A stretch of 13,089 nucleotides of DNA from Acidobacteriota bacterium (GCA_023415725.1 JAEZJR010000096.1:1-13089), one strand, 5' to 3'; positions 1-6,611 are shown, counted from the stretch's first letter. Notes: a model not told the origin generated them from the sequence alone. Program-made: numbers and translations.

Positions 1-312
1 GGCTTGCAGGGTTTGACAGTGAACGACCTGGAACGTATTATTATCGCTTACGAGCCTGTCTGGGCGATCGGAACGGGTAAAACCGCCACGCCCTCGCAGG
101 CTCAAGAAATGCATGGATTTATCCGCGAAACCATCGCAGATGCCCATGGAGCCGAGGCCGCCGATTCGCTGAGAATTCTTTACGGCGGTTCAGTAAAACC
201 GGAGAACATAGCTGAGCTAATGTCTCAGCCTGACGTTGACGGGGCACTGGTCGGCGGTGCGAGCTTGGAAGCCGAGAGCTTCGCCAAGATCGTCAACTAT
301 AATAGGCCGTAA
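1..312 (+). CDS. tpiA: Triosephosphate isomerase, C-terminal part (5' end outside window)
   Basis: This is the C-terminal ~103 residues of triosephosphate isomerase, the cytosolic glycolytic enzyme interconverting dihydroxyacetone phosphate and glyceraldehyde 3-phosphate. The reading frame is open from base 1 and ends at TAA (310-312). The active-site segment AYEPVWAIGTGKTATP is present and includes the catalytic glutamate and the flexible phosphate-gripping loop. The later YGGSVKPEN and the GALVGGASL phosphate-binding segment are also present, followed by a normal C-terminus. The gene is cut by the window edge, not broken. The next gene, secG, starts 27 bases downstream on the same strand, so the two are probably co-transcribed; a tpiA-secG pairing is common in bacteria. 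Confidence 0.97.
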   Translation, partial: GLQGLTVNDLERIIIAYEPVWAIGTGKTATPSQAQEMHGFIRETIADAHGAEAADSLRILYGGSVKPENIAELMSQPDVDGALVGGASLEAESFAKIVNYNRP

Positions 313-339
313 CCGTTTGCGGCCGAAGGTGACAACAAG

Positions 340-720
340 TTGCTATACTTACTGTACATTTTGTTTTTCATCTCGTGCATCGTCCTGATCGGGACCGTGC
401 TCCTGCAGCCGGGCAAAACCGATGCTGGGGCGCTTTTCACGAGCAATATCTCTAACGCGGCCTTCGGCCCGCGTGGAACGGCTTCGGTGCTGTCGAAGAT
501 CACGATCGTTGCGGCCTCTGCCTTTATGCTGCTGGCTCTTCTGATCTCGATGCCGGCTCTTCAGGGTGGTGTTTCGGTGCTCCAGGGTGCGGGAGACACG
601 CCGGCTGAACAGCCGGCTGCTCCGGCGGCGAACGAGGCCCCTGCGGCGGATGCTAATTCGCAGGCACCACAGGGTGTCGAACCCGCGTCTAACGCTAATT
701 CGGCTCCGGCCAATCAGTAG
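340..720 (+). CDS. secG: Preprotein translocase subunit SecG
   Basis: SecG is the small accessory subunit of the SecYEG protein-export channel in the inner membrane. The 126-residue product shows the family layout: a first membrane helix at about residues 2-20, the LLQPGK loop at 21-26 (family pattern LLQxGK), a conserved FGPRG segment near 42-46, and a second membrane helix at about 54-72. The start is TTG at 340; no in-frame ATG or GTG lies closer, and AAGGTGA (326-332) is a well-placed ribosome binding site. The GTG at 329 is in a different frame. From about residue 85 the protein has a long Ala/Pro/Asn/Gln-rich tail, low in complexity and probably disordered; the E. coli protein is only slightly shorter (110 residues). 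It lies just downstream of tpiA and 15 bases before tRNA-Leu. Confidence 0.93.
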   Translation: MLYLLYILFFISCIVLIGTVLLQPGKTDAGALFTSNISNAAFGPRGTASVLSKITIVAASAFMLLALLISMPALQGGVSVLQGAGDTPAEQPAAPAANEAPAADANSQAPQGVEPASNANSAPANQ

Positions 721-735
721 TTCTTTTCAATTTTT

Positions 736-820
736 GCTCAGGTGGCGTAATTGGTAGCCGCGCACGTTTGAGGGGCGTGTGGAGTAATCCGTGCGAGTTC
801 GAGTCTCGCCCTGAGCACCA
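736..820 (+). tRNA. tRNA-Leu, anticodon GAG
   Basis: The sequence folds as a class II tRNA. The acceptor stem is GCTCAGG (736-742) with CCTGAGC (810-816), followed by discriminator A817 and an encoded CCA (818-820). The D arm contains the AATTGGTAG segment. The anticodon stem is CACGT/GCGTG (763-767 with 775-779), with loop TTGAGGG and anticodon GAG at 770-772, which reads CTC and CTT leucine codons. The long variable arm has the hairpin GGA-GTAA-TCC (781-790). The T arm is GCGAG-TTCGAGT-CTCGC (793-809). The gene sits between secG and a terminator and may be part of the same transcript. Confidence 0.96.
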
Positions 821-824
821 TATT

Positions 825-853
825 AAAAAGGCAGGCTAAGAGCCTGCCTTTTT
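825..853. terminator. Bidirectional intrinsic terminator between tRNA-Leu and argB
   Basis: A perfect 13-bp stem (825-837 with 841-853) encloses a three-base AAG loop. The stem is flanked by five A on the left and five T on the right, so it can end transcripts from both sides. It lies 4 bases after the tRNA and 33 bases beyond the argB stop codon, between convergent units. Its core CAGGCT-N3-AGCCTG is shared with the two palindromes at 6510-6599. Confidence 0.93.
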
Positions 854-885
854 GCATTTTTAATCGGACAGAATTAGAAATTTAC

Positions 886-1773
886 CTATCCGACGATCAT
901 CGTTCCGGTGCCTTCGTCTGTGAAAACCTCAGCGAGAATCCCGTTCCGCGATGTGCCGCCGATCACGTGAGCCGACCTCACACCGCGCTCGATCAACGAT
1001 ATCAGGTTTTCGAGTTTGGGGATCATCCCGCCGGTCGCCCTTCCTGACTCTATCATCGCTCGAGCCTCCGTAATTGAAAGGCGATCTATCTTCGTCGAGC
1101 TGTCATTCGGATCGAGGTAGATACCGTTCACGTCCGAGAGGAGGATAAGTTTCTCTGCCCCGAGCCTGACGGCGATCTCCGTGGCGATCGTATCCGCATT
1201 GATGTTGTATATCTCCCCCTGGTCGTCCGCACCTAGAGAAGAGATAACCGGTAAATAATCACTTTCAAGAAGCAGGTTAATGAGGCGCGTGTCGATCTCT
1301 TCGATGTCGCCAACGTGGCCATAGTCAACGCGCTCGGTTTCCCCAGTGGCTTTAATAAGGACATCTTTCGGGGGCCGGCGTCGTGCCTTCACCACGCCGC
1401 CGTCAAGGCCGGATAGCCCGACGGCGTGTATTCCCCGGTTCCTGAGGGCCGAAAGGATCTCGGTGTTGATCTTCCCGCGGAAGATCATCTTGGCAAGCTC
1501 AAGCGTTTCGTCGTCCGTGACACGGCGGCCTTCGATGACCGTCTGAGCAACGCCTAACTTATTGGCGAGCTCGGTCAACTGTTTACCGCCGCCGTGGACG
1601 ACGCAAACTCGAATGCCGACCTGGTGCAGCAGTGCCAGTTCCTCAGCCAGCGCGACAAGACCCGGCTTGTCTTCCGTCACCTTGCCGGAGAACTTCACGA
1701 CAAAGGTGGTCCCTTTAAAACGTTGGATGTAGGGAAGGGCCTCGCGAAGAAGATCGAGGGTCTCGATGTTCAT
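886..1773 (-). CDS. argB: Acetylglutamate (N-acyl-glutamate) kinase ArgB
   Basis: ArgB phosphorylates N-acetyl-glutamate (or, in some lineages, another N-acyl-glutamate) on its side-chain carboxylate, the second step of arginine synthesis, in the cytosol. The 295-residue product has the amino-acid kinase fold signatures: HGGGKQ (60-65), GRRVTD (82-87), GHVGD (152-156), NINADT (190-195) and GGMIPK (248-253) with the late lysine. The N-terminal helix EALPYIQRF (11-19) is typical of the hexameric, arginine-feedback-inhibited type, so inhibition by arginine is likely (inference). The first phosphate-binding motif reads K27-F-S-G30, where a K-x-G-G pattern is usual, so the first glycine is serine. 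The start overlaps the carbamoyltransferase stop as ATGA. It is the last gene of the operon. Confidence 0.95.
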   Translation of the reverse strand: MNIETLDLLREALPYIQRFKGTTFVVKFSGKVTEDKPGLVALAEELALLHQVGIRVCVVHGGGKQLTELANKLGVAQTVIEGRRVTDDETLELAKMIFRGKINTEILSALRNRGIHAVGLSGLDGGVVKARRRPPKDVLIKATGETERVDYGHVGDIEEIDTRLINLLLESDYLPVISSLGADDQGEIYNINADTIATEIAVRLGAEKLILLSDVNGIYLDPNDSSTKIDRLSITEARAMIESGRATGGMIPKLENLISLIERGVRSAHVIGGTSRNGILAEVFTDEGTGTMIVG

Positions 1774-2768
1774 TTGATCAGCTCCGACATGATGGCCTTC
1801 TGGATATGCAGTCGGTTTTCGGCCTCGTCAATGACTACCGAATTTTGGGAATCGATCACGCCGTCGGTGACGATCACATTGCGGCGTACCGGGAGGCAGT
1901 GCATGAAGATCCCGTCATTCGTGCGCTGCATCTTCGCCTCGTCCACGATCCATTTCTCGCGGAATGCGGAGCGGGTTGCAATGTCGCCATCCGCGTCACC
2001 GTAATATTGTTTGCTGCCCCAACTTTTTGCATAAACAATGTCGATGCCGTCGAATGCTTCATCGACATTGCTCGTTACTTCGACGCTCGCCCCCCTGAGC
2101 GAGGCCTGCTCCTTGATCTCGTCGATCAATTCGTCGTCGAGTTCGTAGCCCTTCGGGTGGGCGATCCTCAGATCGTGTCCGAATTGAGATGCGGCGAGAG
2201 CGAAGCTATTAGGGACGGCCATAGGGAGCGGTTTTGGATGCCAAGCCCAGGTCAGGAGAACTTTCTTTTTCTGTGTGCCGAACCGTTCACGGATCGTCAT
2301 CATGTCCGACATCGACTGGCATGGGTGGTGCATCGCGGATTCGAGATTGATCACGGGCACCGATGCGTATTTCGCGAAGGCATTAAGGACGGGATCCGTT
2401 CTCTCAAGCTCCCAATCTTTCAGCTCCGCAAACGTTCTAACACCGATCGCCGAAACGTATCGCTCGAGCACTCGAACGAATTCCTTCAGGTGTTCGGTCT
2501 TGTTGCCGTCCATCACGACGCCGTCGCGGTGTTCCAGGGTCCATGATGTCCCGCCGGGCTCCAATATCACCGGGTTTCCGCCCAGTTCGTAGCTGCCCAC
2601 CTGCATCGACGCCCTGGTGCGGAGGCTCGGGTTGAAGAAGACAAGAGCTACAGACTTACCGGCGAGCGGCTTGGTTGCGTCTCGCTGTTTCTTCAGCTCG
2701 ATAGCTCTTTCAACAAAGCCATTAAGGCGCTCGAAAAGGAAATCGGAGGTCTTCAGAAAATGGGTCAT
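1770..2768 (-). CDS. argF': N-acyl-ornithine carbamoyltransferase (acetyl- or succinyl-ornithine type)
   Basis: This enzyme transfers the carbamoyl group from carbamoyl phosphate to the delta-amino group of an N-acyl-ornithine, giving N-acyl-citrulline; it replaces classical ArgF in pathways that keep the acyl group. The 332-residue protein has the carbamoyl-phosphate loop NPSLRTR (46-52), HPCQ (148-151), TWAWHPKPLP (173-182), YAKSWG (246-251) and HCLP (290-293). The motif AENRLHIQKAI near 316-326 resembles the acetylornithine enzyme of Xanthomonas, whose equivalent lysine is carboxylated. Many other segments (GVVMDGNK, AVPNSF, HPKGYELD, CLPVRRNVIVTD) look closer to the Bacteroides succinylornithine enzyme. 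The specificity position is Thr91, against Glu in the acetyl and Pro in the succinyl enzyme, so the substrate is undecided. It overlaps both neighbours by 4 bp (ATGA). Confidence 0.9.
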   Translation of the reverse strand: MTHFLKTSDFLFERLNGFVERAIELKKQRDATKPLAGKSVALVFFNPSLRTRASMQVGSYELGGNPVILEPGGTSWTLEHRDGVVMDGNKTEHLKEFVRVLERYVSAIGVRTFAELKDWELERTDPVLNAFAKYASVPVINLESAMHHPCQSMSDMMTIRERFGTQKKKVLLTWAWHPKPLPMAVPNSFALAASQFGHDLRIAHPKGYELDDELIDEIKEQASLRGASVEVTSNVDEAFDGIDIVYAKSWGSKQYYGDADGDIATRSAFREKWIVDEAKMQRTNDGIFMHCLPVRRNVIVTDGVIDSQNSVVIDEAENRLHIQKAIMSELIK

Positions 2769-3949
2769 CCCTTAAGAGCCTCCACGAAGACTGACAGTTC
2801 GTCTTTCCACACGCAGAGAGGCGGCAACAGACGCAGCACTTTGGAATCGCTCGAGGTCCCGGAAATGATCTTTTTCTCCAGCAGCCGTGAAAATACCTCA
2901 GCCGCCGGCGTTTCGAATTCGATCCCCAGCAAACAACCCTTCCCGCGAATGCCTTTGATTCCCGCGACGTTTATCAGTGCTTCACGCAGATATGCCTCAA
3001 CCTCGCGGGCGTTGTCGATCATTCTTTCAGCTTCTATCGCCTCCAACGTTGCAAGTACAGCCGCCATCGCGATCATGCCGCCACCGAATGTGGTTCCCAG
3101 GTCGTTTTCCTTGATCTCGGACGAGACGCGATCGTTAACCAGGCATGCCCCGACCGGGATGCCGCTGCCGAGAGCCTTCGCAAGTGTGATGATATCCGGT
3201 ACGACGCCACCTGCATGCTGGTTGCCGGCGAAAAACCAGCTTCCCGTCCTGCCAATGCCGGTTTGGACCTCATCGAATATCAACAGAGCCCCGGTCTCGT
3301 CGCACAATCTTCGCAGCTCTACGAAAAATTCAGGCGAAGCTTCGCGAACACCGGCCATCGATTGGATTGGCTCGATGATCACTCCGGCCGTTTCATCGTC
3401 GATCACCGAGCGGAAGCTTTCGATGCTGCCGAACTCGGCCTCAACGTGATAGGGAACATTCGGTTCACCGATCTTTCGATAACGCCCAAGAAACGTCGCG
3501 GAGATCGAATCGGCGGTGCGGCCGTGGAAACCGCCCGAGAATGACACTATCTTTTCGCGGCCGGTCGCCATCCGCGCCATCCGCATCGCGTTCTCGTTAG
3601 CCTCGGTTCCCGAATTACAAAAGAACGCCTTTGTCAGAGTATCGGGTGCAACGGACACGAGTTTCTCCGCGGCCCTGCCTCGGATCTCCGAATAGACGAG
3701 GTTCGAGTAGAACAGAACCTTATCCGCCTGTTCCTTGATCGCTTTCACGACGTGTGGGTGCGAATGGCCCGTCGCACAGACCGCGTGGCCGCCGTACAGA
3801 TCGAGATACTTCTCCCCATTGCTCGTCCAGACCCAGACACCCTGTCCGCGCTCCACGGAGAAGGGCATCTTTTTGTAAGTGGCGACCTGGAACTTGTCTT
3901 CGGTGCCCTTGATATTGTCGAACGGCGAAGTCGCCACTGCATTGCTCAT
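2765..3949 (-). CDS. argD: Acetylornithine (N-acyl-ornithine) aminotransferase ArgD
   Basis: ArgD is a PLP-dependent class III aminotransferase that converts N-acyl-glutamate semialdehyde to N-acyl-ornithine, using glutamate as amino donor. The 394-residue product has the usual length. Visible motifs are the GTEAN cofactor-phosphate loop (114-118), FHGRT (141-145), the cofactor-ring aspartate in FDEVQTGIGRTG (225-236, D226), and the Schiff-base lysine K258 in ITLAKALGSG. Class III aminotransferases are hard to separate by substrate, but the position between argC and an N-acyl-ornithine carbamoyltransferase fixes the role well. Whether the acyl group is acetyl or succinyl cannot be read from the sequence. 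Start and stop overlap the neighbouring genes by 4 bp each. Confidence 0.94.
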   Translation of the reverse strand: MSNAVATSPFDNIKGTEDKFQVATYKKMPFSVERGQGVWVWTSNGEKYLDLYGGHAVCATGHSHPHVVKAIKEQADKVLFYSNLVYSEIRGRAAEKLVSVAPDTLTKAFFCNSGTEANENAMRMARMATGREKIVSFSGGFHGRTADSISATFLGRYRKIGEPNVPYHVEAEFGSIESFRSVIDDETAGVIIEPIQSMAGVREASPEFFVELRRLCDETGALLIFDEVQTGIGRTGSWFFAGNQHAGGVVPDIITLAKALGSGIPVGACLVNDRVSSEIKENDLGTTFGGGMIAMAAVLATLEAIEAERMIDNAREVEAYLREALINVAGIKGIRGKGCLLGIEFETPAAEVFSRLLEKKIISGTSSDSKVLRLLPPLCVWKDELSVFVEALKG

Positions 3950-4977
3950 GGATTTCCCCCAGTGAATACAAGGCCCGTAGTTTCTTCGAGGCCGAACATA
4001 AGATTCATGTTCTGCACCGCCTGGCCCGCCGCGCCTTTGACGAGATTGTCGATCGCAGAGAACACGACGACATTCTTGCCGCTCGTGTGTGCCGCGATAT
4101 CACAGAAATTCGTGTTCTTCACCCAATTGATGTCCGGCGACCCCTCCGACCACCGGACGAAGAACGAATCCTCGTAAAAGTGGTTATAGAGATTTACGAG
4201 GTCCTCGTTCGTCATGTGTAGTTTGGTCTCTAGATAACACGACGCGAAGATCCCGCGGGAAACCGGCAGACTGTGCGTCATGAAAATGAACTCATTATCA
4301 AATTCGCCGACGCTGCGCAGATGTTGCGAGATCTCGGGCACATGCTGGTGCGTGAACGGCTTGTAGGCGTAAAACGAATTTGTCCGCTGCGGGTGATGCG
4401 TGTTCGCCGCGGCTTTTGCTCCCGAACCGGATGAGCCCGTCTTCGCGTCGACCACGATCTTGCCGGTGATCAGTCCGCTCTTCACCATCGGTGCGAGTGC
4501 GAGCAGGGTCGCCGTGGCAAAACACCCGGGATTGGCGATGTACTTAGCCGTTTTGATCGCTTCGCGGTTCGTTTCCGCTAAACCGTAAACGAATCCCGAT
4601 TGCAGCTCACCCGCGTGGTCGAGTTTGTAGTAACGCTTGAACGTATCCGGATCGTCGATGCGGAAGTCTCCCGACAGATCGATCGCCCTTACAGCGGCCG
4701 GAAGCTGCGGAATTATATTCAACGCCTGCCCATGCGGGAGGGCGAAGAAGACCACGTCCGTGCCGGACAGAACGGAAAGATCTTCAGGTGCCCGCTCAAA
4801 GACCAGGTTCGTCAGCCCCTTCAGATTGCGGTGTACTTCGCTAACAGGCTTCCCGGCGTGTTCGTTGGCCGTCACCGTGACGATCTCGGCATTCGGGTGG
4901 AAGAGCAGGATGCGCAGCAACTCGCTGCCGCCGTAACCGGACCCTCCGAAGATCGCGACTCTTAACTTATCGTTCAT
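3946..4977 (-). CDS. argC: N-acetyl-gamma-glutamyl-phosphate reductase ArgC
   Basis: ArgC reduces N-acyl-glutamyl phosphate to the semialdehyde with NADPH, the third step of arginine synthesis. The 343-residue protein begins with the dinucleotide-binding motif GGSGYGGSELLR (11-22). It carries the catalytic cysteine C152 in NPGCFAT (149-155) and the family segment HHPQRTNSFYAYKPFTHQHVPEI, with active-site histidines, near the middle. Length matches the family. The start codon overlaps the stop of the upstream P-loop NTPase gene as ATGA, and its own stop overlaps the argD start in the same way, which points to translational coupling along the operon. Confidence 0.95.
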   Translation of the reverse strand: MNDKLRVAIFGGSGYGGSELLRILLFHPNAEIVTVTANEHAGKPVSEVHRNLKGLTNLVFERAPEDLSVLSGTDVVFFALPHGQALNIIPQLPAAVRAIDLSGDFRIDDPDTFKRYYKLDHAGELQSGFVYGLAETNREAIKTAKYIANPGCFATATLLALAPMVKSGLITGKIVVDAKTGSSGSGAKAAANTHHPQRTNSFYAYKPFTHQHVPEISQHLRSVGEFDNEFIFMTHSLPVSRGIFASCYLETKLHMTNEDLVNLYNHFYEDSFFVRWSEGSPDINWVKNTNFCDIAAHTSGKNVVVFSAIDNLVKGAAGQAVQNMNLMFGLEETTGLVFTGGNP

Positions 4978-6023
4978 GCGTACGCGGCCTCCGTATTCAT
5001 TCCAAGGCGTACAAGCTCGAAGAGCCGCTCACCATCCCGGCGGGCATTCCCCGCGGGCAGGCCAAAGTTCTCCGTGACGAAATCCTCGCCCATTTTCGAA
5101 TCCGTAACCGACCCGGCGACGACGTCGATCTTCAGGCCATAATTCTTCAATACTTCCACGCCGCCTACCACGCCTACGTAGTCTGAGGCACAGAAGACCA
5201 GCGATCCGACAGCCGCTTGAAACTCCGGATCGCAAAGTATCGTGTCCACGCCGTACCCGCCCACGATCCCATCCCCTAGTTCCGCGACGATCAGGTCGGG
5301 GCTCGTCCCTGCAAGATGATTGAGCAATCCTTTCGCGTAGGGGGCTAGAGAACCGACTCCGACCGTGGAGGGCAGTCCGCAATCCAAAAAGCTGGCAGTT
5401 GAGAACGCACCGTGGTCTTCCATGTTGAGCGTGTCGCGGAGGCAAGCGACGCCGGTCAATTTAGCCCCGGCAACGCGCAGACCGGCGTTCGCAGCCTGGC
5501 GGATTATCTCGACGGCCGCGACGGTCTTGCCGGAGTTCATGCAGGACCCCGCAACAACGACGATCGGGCAGCCGACACTCAATTGATCTGATGCCGGAAG
5601 TGCATTGTCCGCAATATTCAATCCAATGCCGAGATCGTCGCATACGGTCCCGATCACCTTCACCTCGATCGCGTCGGAAAGGGAAGAATGGTGCCCCTTG
5701 CACTCGCCGATCACACCGCCCATGTTGAGCAGGTGAAGGCGGTCTCCCGCGGCCACCGATTCCGGCAGCGTCCCGACAAAACCTTTGAGGGCCATCCTCT
5801 CGCCAAGTACGCCCAGGATCACGTCGCCAGCGTTGATCTTCGCGAGTCGTCCGGAGGGAAGCTCGAGGTTGCCGTAAGTGTGGCTCTCCGAGATCGCTCT
5901 CACGGTGACAACGTCTCCGACCGCGGCCTGGCGCCTCTCTTTCGAAACCGATACGATTCTCCCCAAGCCCGCCGGTGAGGTAGCGGAACCGACCTTGTCA
6001 GCCGTCAACTTCAAATGCGTCAT
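4974..6023 (-). CDS. P-loop NTPase of unknown function embedded in the arginine operon
   Basis: I cannot assign a function. With the start chosen here the protein has 349 residues. The first ~120 look like a beta-rich domain, with repeated GD-hydrophobic turns (AVGDVV, NAGDVILGVLG, AAGDRLHLL). From about residue 153 comes a P-loop domain: a strand followed by the Walker A motif GSCMNSGKT (159-167), then KLTG (188-191) and a likely Walker B region LIVAELGDG (244-252). The layout recalls SIMIBI-class NTPases and, loosely, DUF1611-type proteins; that comparison is from memory. The ATG at 6023 overlaps the argR stop as ATGA, matching every other junction here. An earlier in-frame ATG at 6041 would add six residues and overlap argR by 22 bases. 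Its place between argR and argC suggests arginine co-regulation. Confidence 0.85.
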   Translation of the reverse strand: MTHLKLTADKVGSATSPAGLGRIVSVSKERRQAAVGDVVTVRAISESHTYGNLELPSGRLAKINAGDVILGVLGERMALKGFVGTLPESVAAGDRLHLLNMGGVIGECKGHHSSLSDAIEVKVIGTVCDDLGIGLNIADNALPASDQLSVGCPIVVVAGSCMNSGKTVAAVEIIRQAANAGLRVAGAKLTGVACLRDTLNMEDHGAFSTASFLDCGLPSTVGVGSLAPYAKGLLNHLAGTSPDLIVAELGDGIVGGYGVDTILCDPEFQAAVGSLVFCASDYVGVVGGVEVLKNYGLKIDVVAGSVTDSKMGEDFVTENFGLPAGNARRDGERLFELVRLGMNTEAAYA

Positions 6024-6439
6024 CCCTCGAATAGCTCCCATAACCCCTTGATCACTCCCTTCTGTTCTTTTTCGCCCTTTACGGCGATGAAAATCGTGTC
6101 ATCGCCCGCGATAGTCCCGACGATGCCGGGCACTTTCGCAGCGTCGATGCGGACGGTGGCGGCCGATGCGAGTCCAGGTGCGGTCTTCGCGACGATCAGG
6201 TTCGGCCCGGCGGTTTCCATCGTGATGAAACCAAGCCCGAGCACTGCTGTCCTGGGCTCGGGTTGAGCATACGCGCCGTTCGCCTTCACGATGCCGAGTT
6301 CGTCCAGGTCCCGAGAGACGCTCGCCTGCGTAACCGCGATACCGCGATCGGCAAGAGCGTTGACAAGCTCTTCTTGCCGCCCAATACGCATTGCGCCGAT
6401 CAGGTTCAGTATCGCCTGATGCCGTTCCGTCTTATTCAT
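6020..6439 (-). CDS. argR: Arginine repressor ArgR
   Basis: ArgR is the hexameric arginine-sensing DNA-binding regulator of arginine metabolism. The 139-residue product has the N-terminal winged helix-turn-helix, with the recognition segment TQASVSRDLDELGIVK (37-52). The C-terminal arginine-binding and oligomerisation domain contains GLASAATVRID (89-99) and GTIAGDDTIF (108-117), whose double aspartate is typical for arginine contact. Length fits the family (about 150). GGTGA (revcomp of 6443-6447) precedes the ATG at a short distance. It is the first gene of a six-gene operon ending at argB, and a large palindrome overlaps its promoter, so it probably represses its own operon when arginine is plentiful (inference). 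Confidence 0.95.
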   Translation of the reverse strand: MNKTERHQAILNLIGAMRIGRQEELVNALADRGIAVTQASVSRDLDELGIVKANGAYAQPEPRTAVLGLGFITMETAGPNLIVAKTAPGLASAATVRIDAAKVPGIVGTIAGDDTIFIAVKGEKEQKGVIKGLWELFEG

Positions 6440-6450
6440 ACATCACCGTC

Positions 6451-6499
6451 CATGCAAATGCATAGACCACGCATAGATGCATATTATACATCCATGCGT
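6451..6499. promoter_or_regulatory. Candidate ArgR operator (ARG-box-like palindromes)
   Basis: Bases 6469-6499 form a 31-bp inverted repeat with 13 of 15 arm positions pairing around a central T; the outer arms are ACGCAT/ATGCGT and the inner core is GATGcATA/TATaCATC. Just promoter-distal lies ATGCAAATGCAT (6452-6463), a second, imperfect palindrome, and GCATAGA recurs 11 bases apart (6460 and 6471), about one helical turn. ArgR operators in other bacteria are paired AT-rich palindromes at the promoter. The sequence differs from the E. coli ARG box, so the assignment rests on position and symmetry. Confidence 0.6.
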
Positions 6500-6510
6500 T
6501 GCCGGTCAAA
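6483..6510 (-). promoter_or_regulatory. Sigma70-like promoter of the argR-arg operon
   Basis: Read on the minus strand there is a perfect -10 box TATAAT (6488-6483) and a -35 box TTTGAC (6510-6505) with a 16-base spacer, or TTGACC (6509-6504) with 15. It sits about 45 bases before the argR start codon, and the -10 lies in the middle of the palindrome at 6469-6499. No other good promoter is visible in the operon. This is prediction by motif only. Confidence 0.65.
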
Positions 6511-6546
6511 TCACGTACGACAGGCTGTTAGCCTGTCGTACGTGAT
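6510..6546. repeat. Perfect palindromic repeat, copy 1 (REP-like)
   Basis: A 17-bp perfect inverted repeat (6510-6526 with 6530-6546) encloses a 3-base loop GTT. The inner part, CGACAGGCT-N3-AGCCTGTCG, is shared with copy 2. It lies between the end of the mla operon and the argR promoter and touches the -35 box. It could stop read-through or be a REP/MITE-like repeat; no T-run follows the stem on either strand, so it is not a canonical intrinsic terminator. Confidence 0.8.
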
Positions 6547-6578
6547 GAGGATCAAGATCGTATTTACCCGGAGGTGAG

Positions 6579-6599
6579 CGACAGGCTGACAGCCTGTCG
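6579..6599. repeat. Palindromic repeat, copy 2 (shorter, same core)
   Basis: A 9-bp perfect stem CGACAGGCT/AGCCTGTCG (6579-6587 with 6591-6599) with loop GAC. On the right it continues as TAC like copy 1, but on the left the matching GTA is missing, so this copy is shortened or decayed on one arm. It begins 12 bases beyond the mlaD stop codon on the minus strand. Confidence 0.75.
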
Positions 6600-6611
6600 T
6601 ACTTGGGAAGA

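Noticed and set aside
329..331. GTG as start of secG
   Set aside because: It is not in frame with the SecG reading frame; it forms part of the ribosome binding site for the TTG at 340.
1806..2546. 246-codon open frame on the plus strand
   Set aside because: Antisense to the carbamoyltransferase gene, whose motifs are unmistakable.
2760..3449. 229-codon open frame on the plus strand
   Set aside because: Antisense to argD; Ser/Pro-rich translation without any domain.
6510..6599. CRISPR-like repeats
   Set aside because: Only two copies of unequal length, with no regular spacers and no cas genes.
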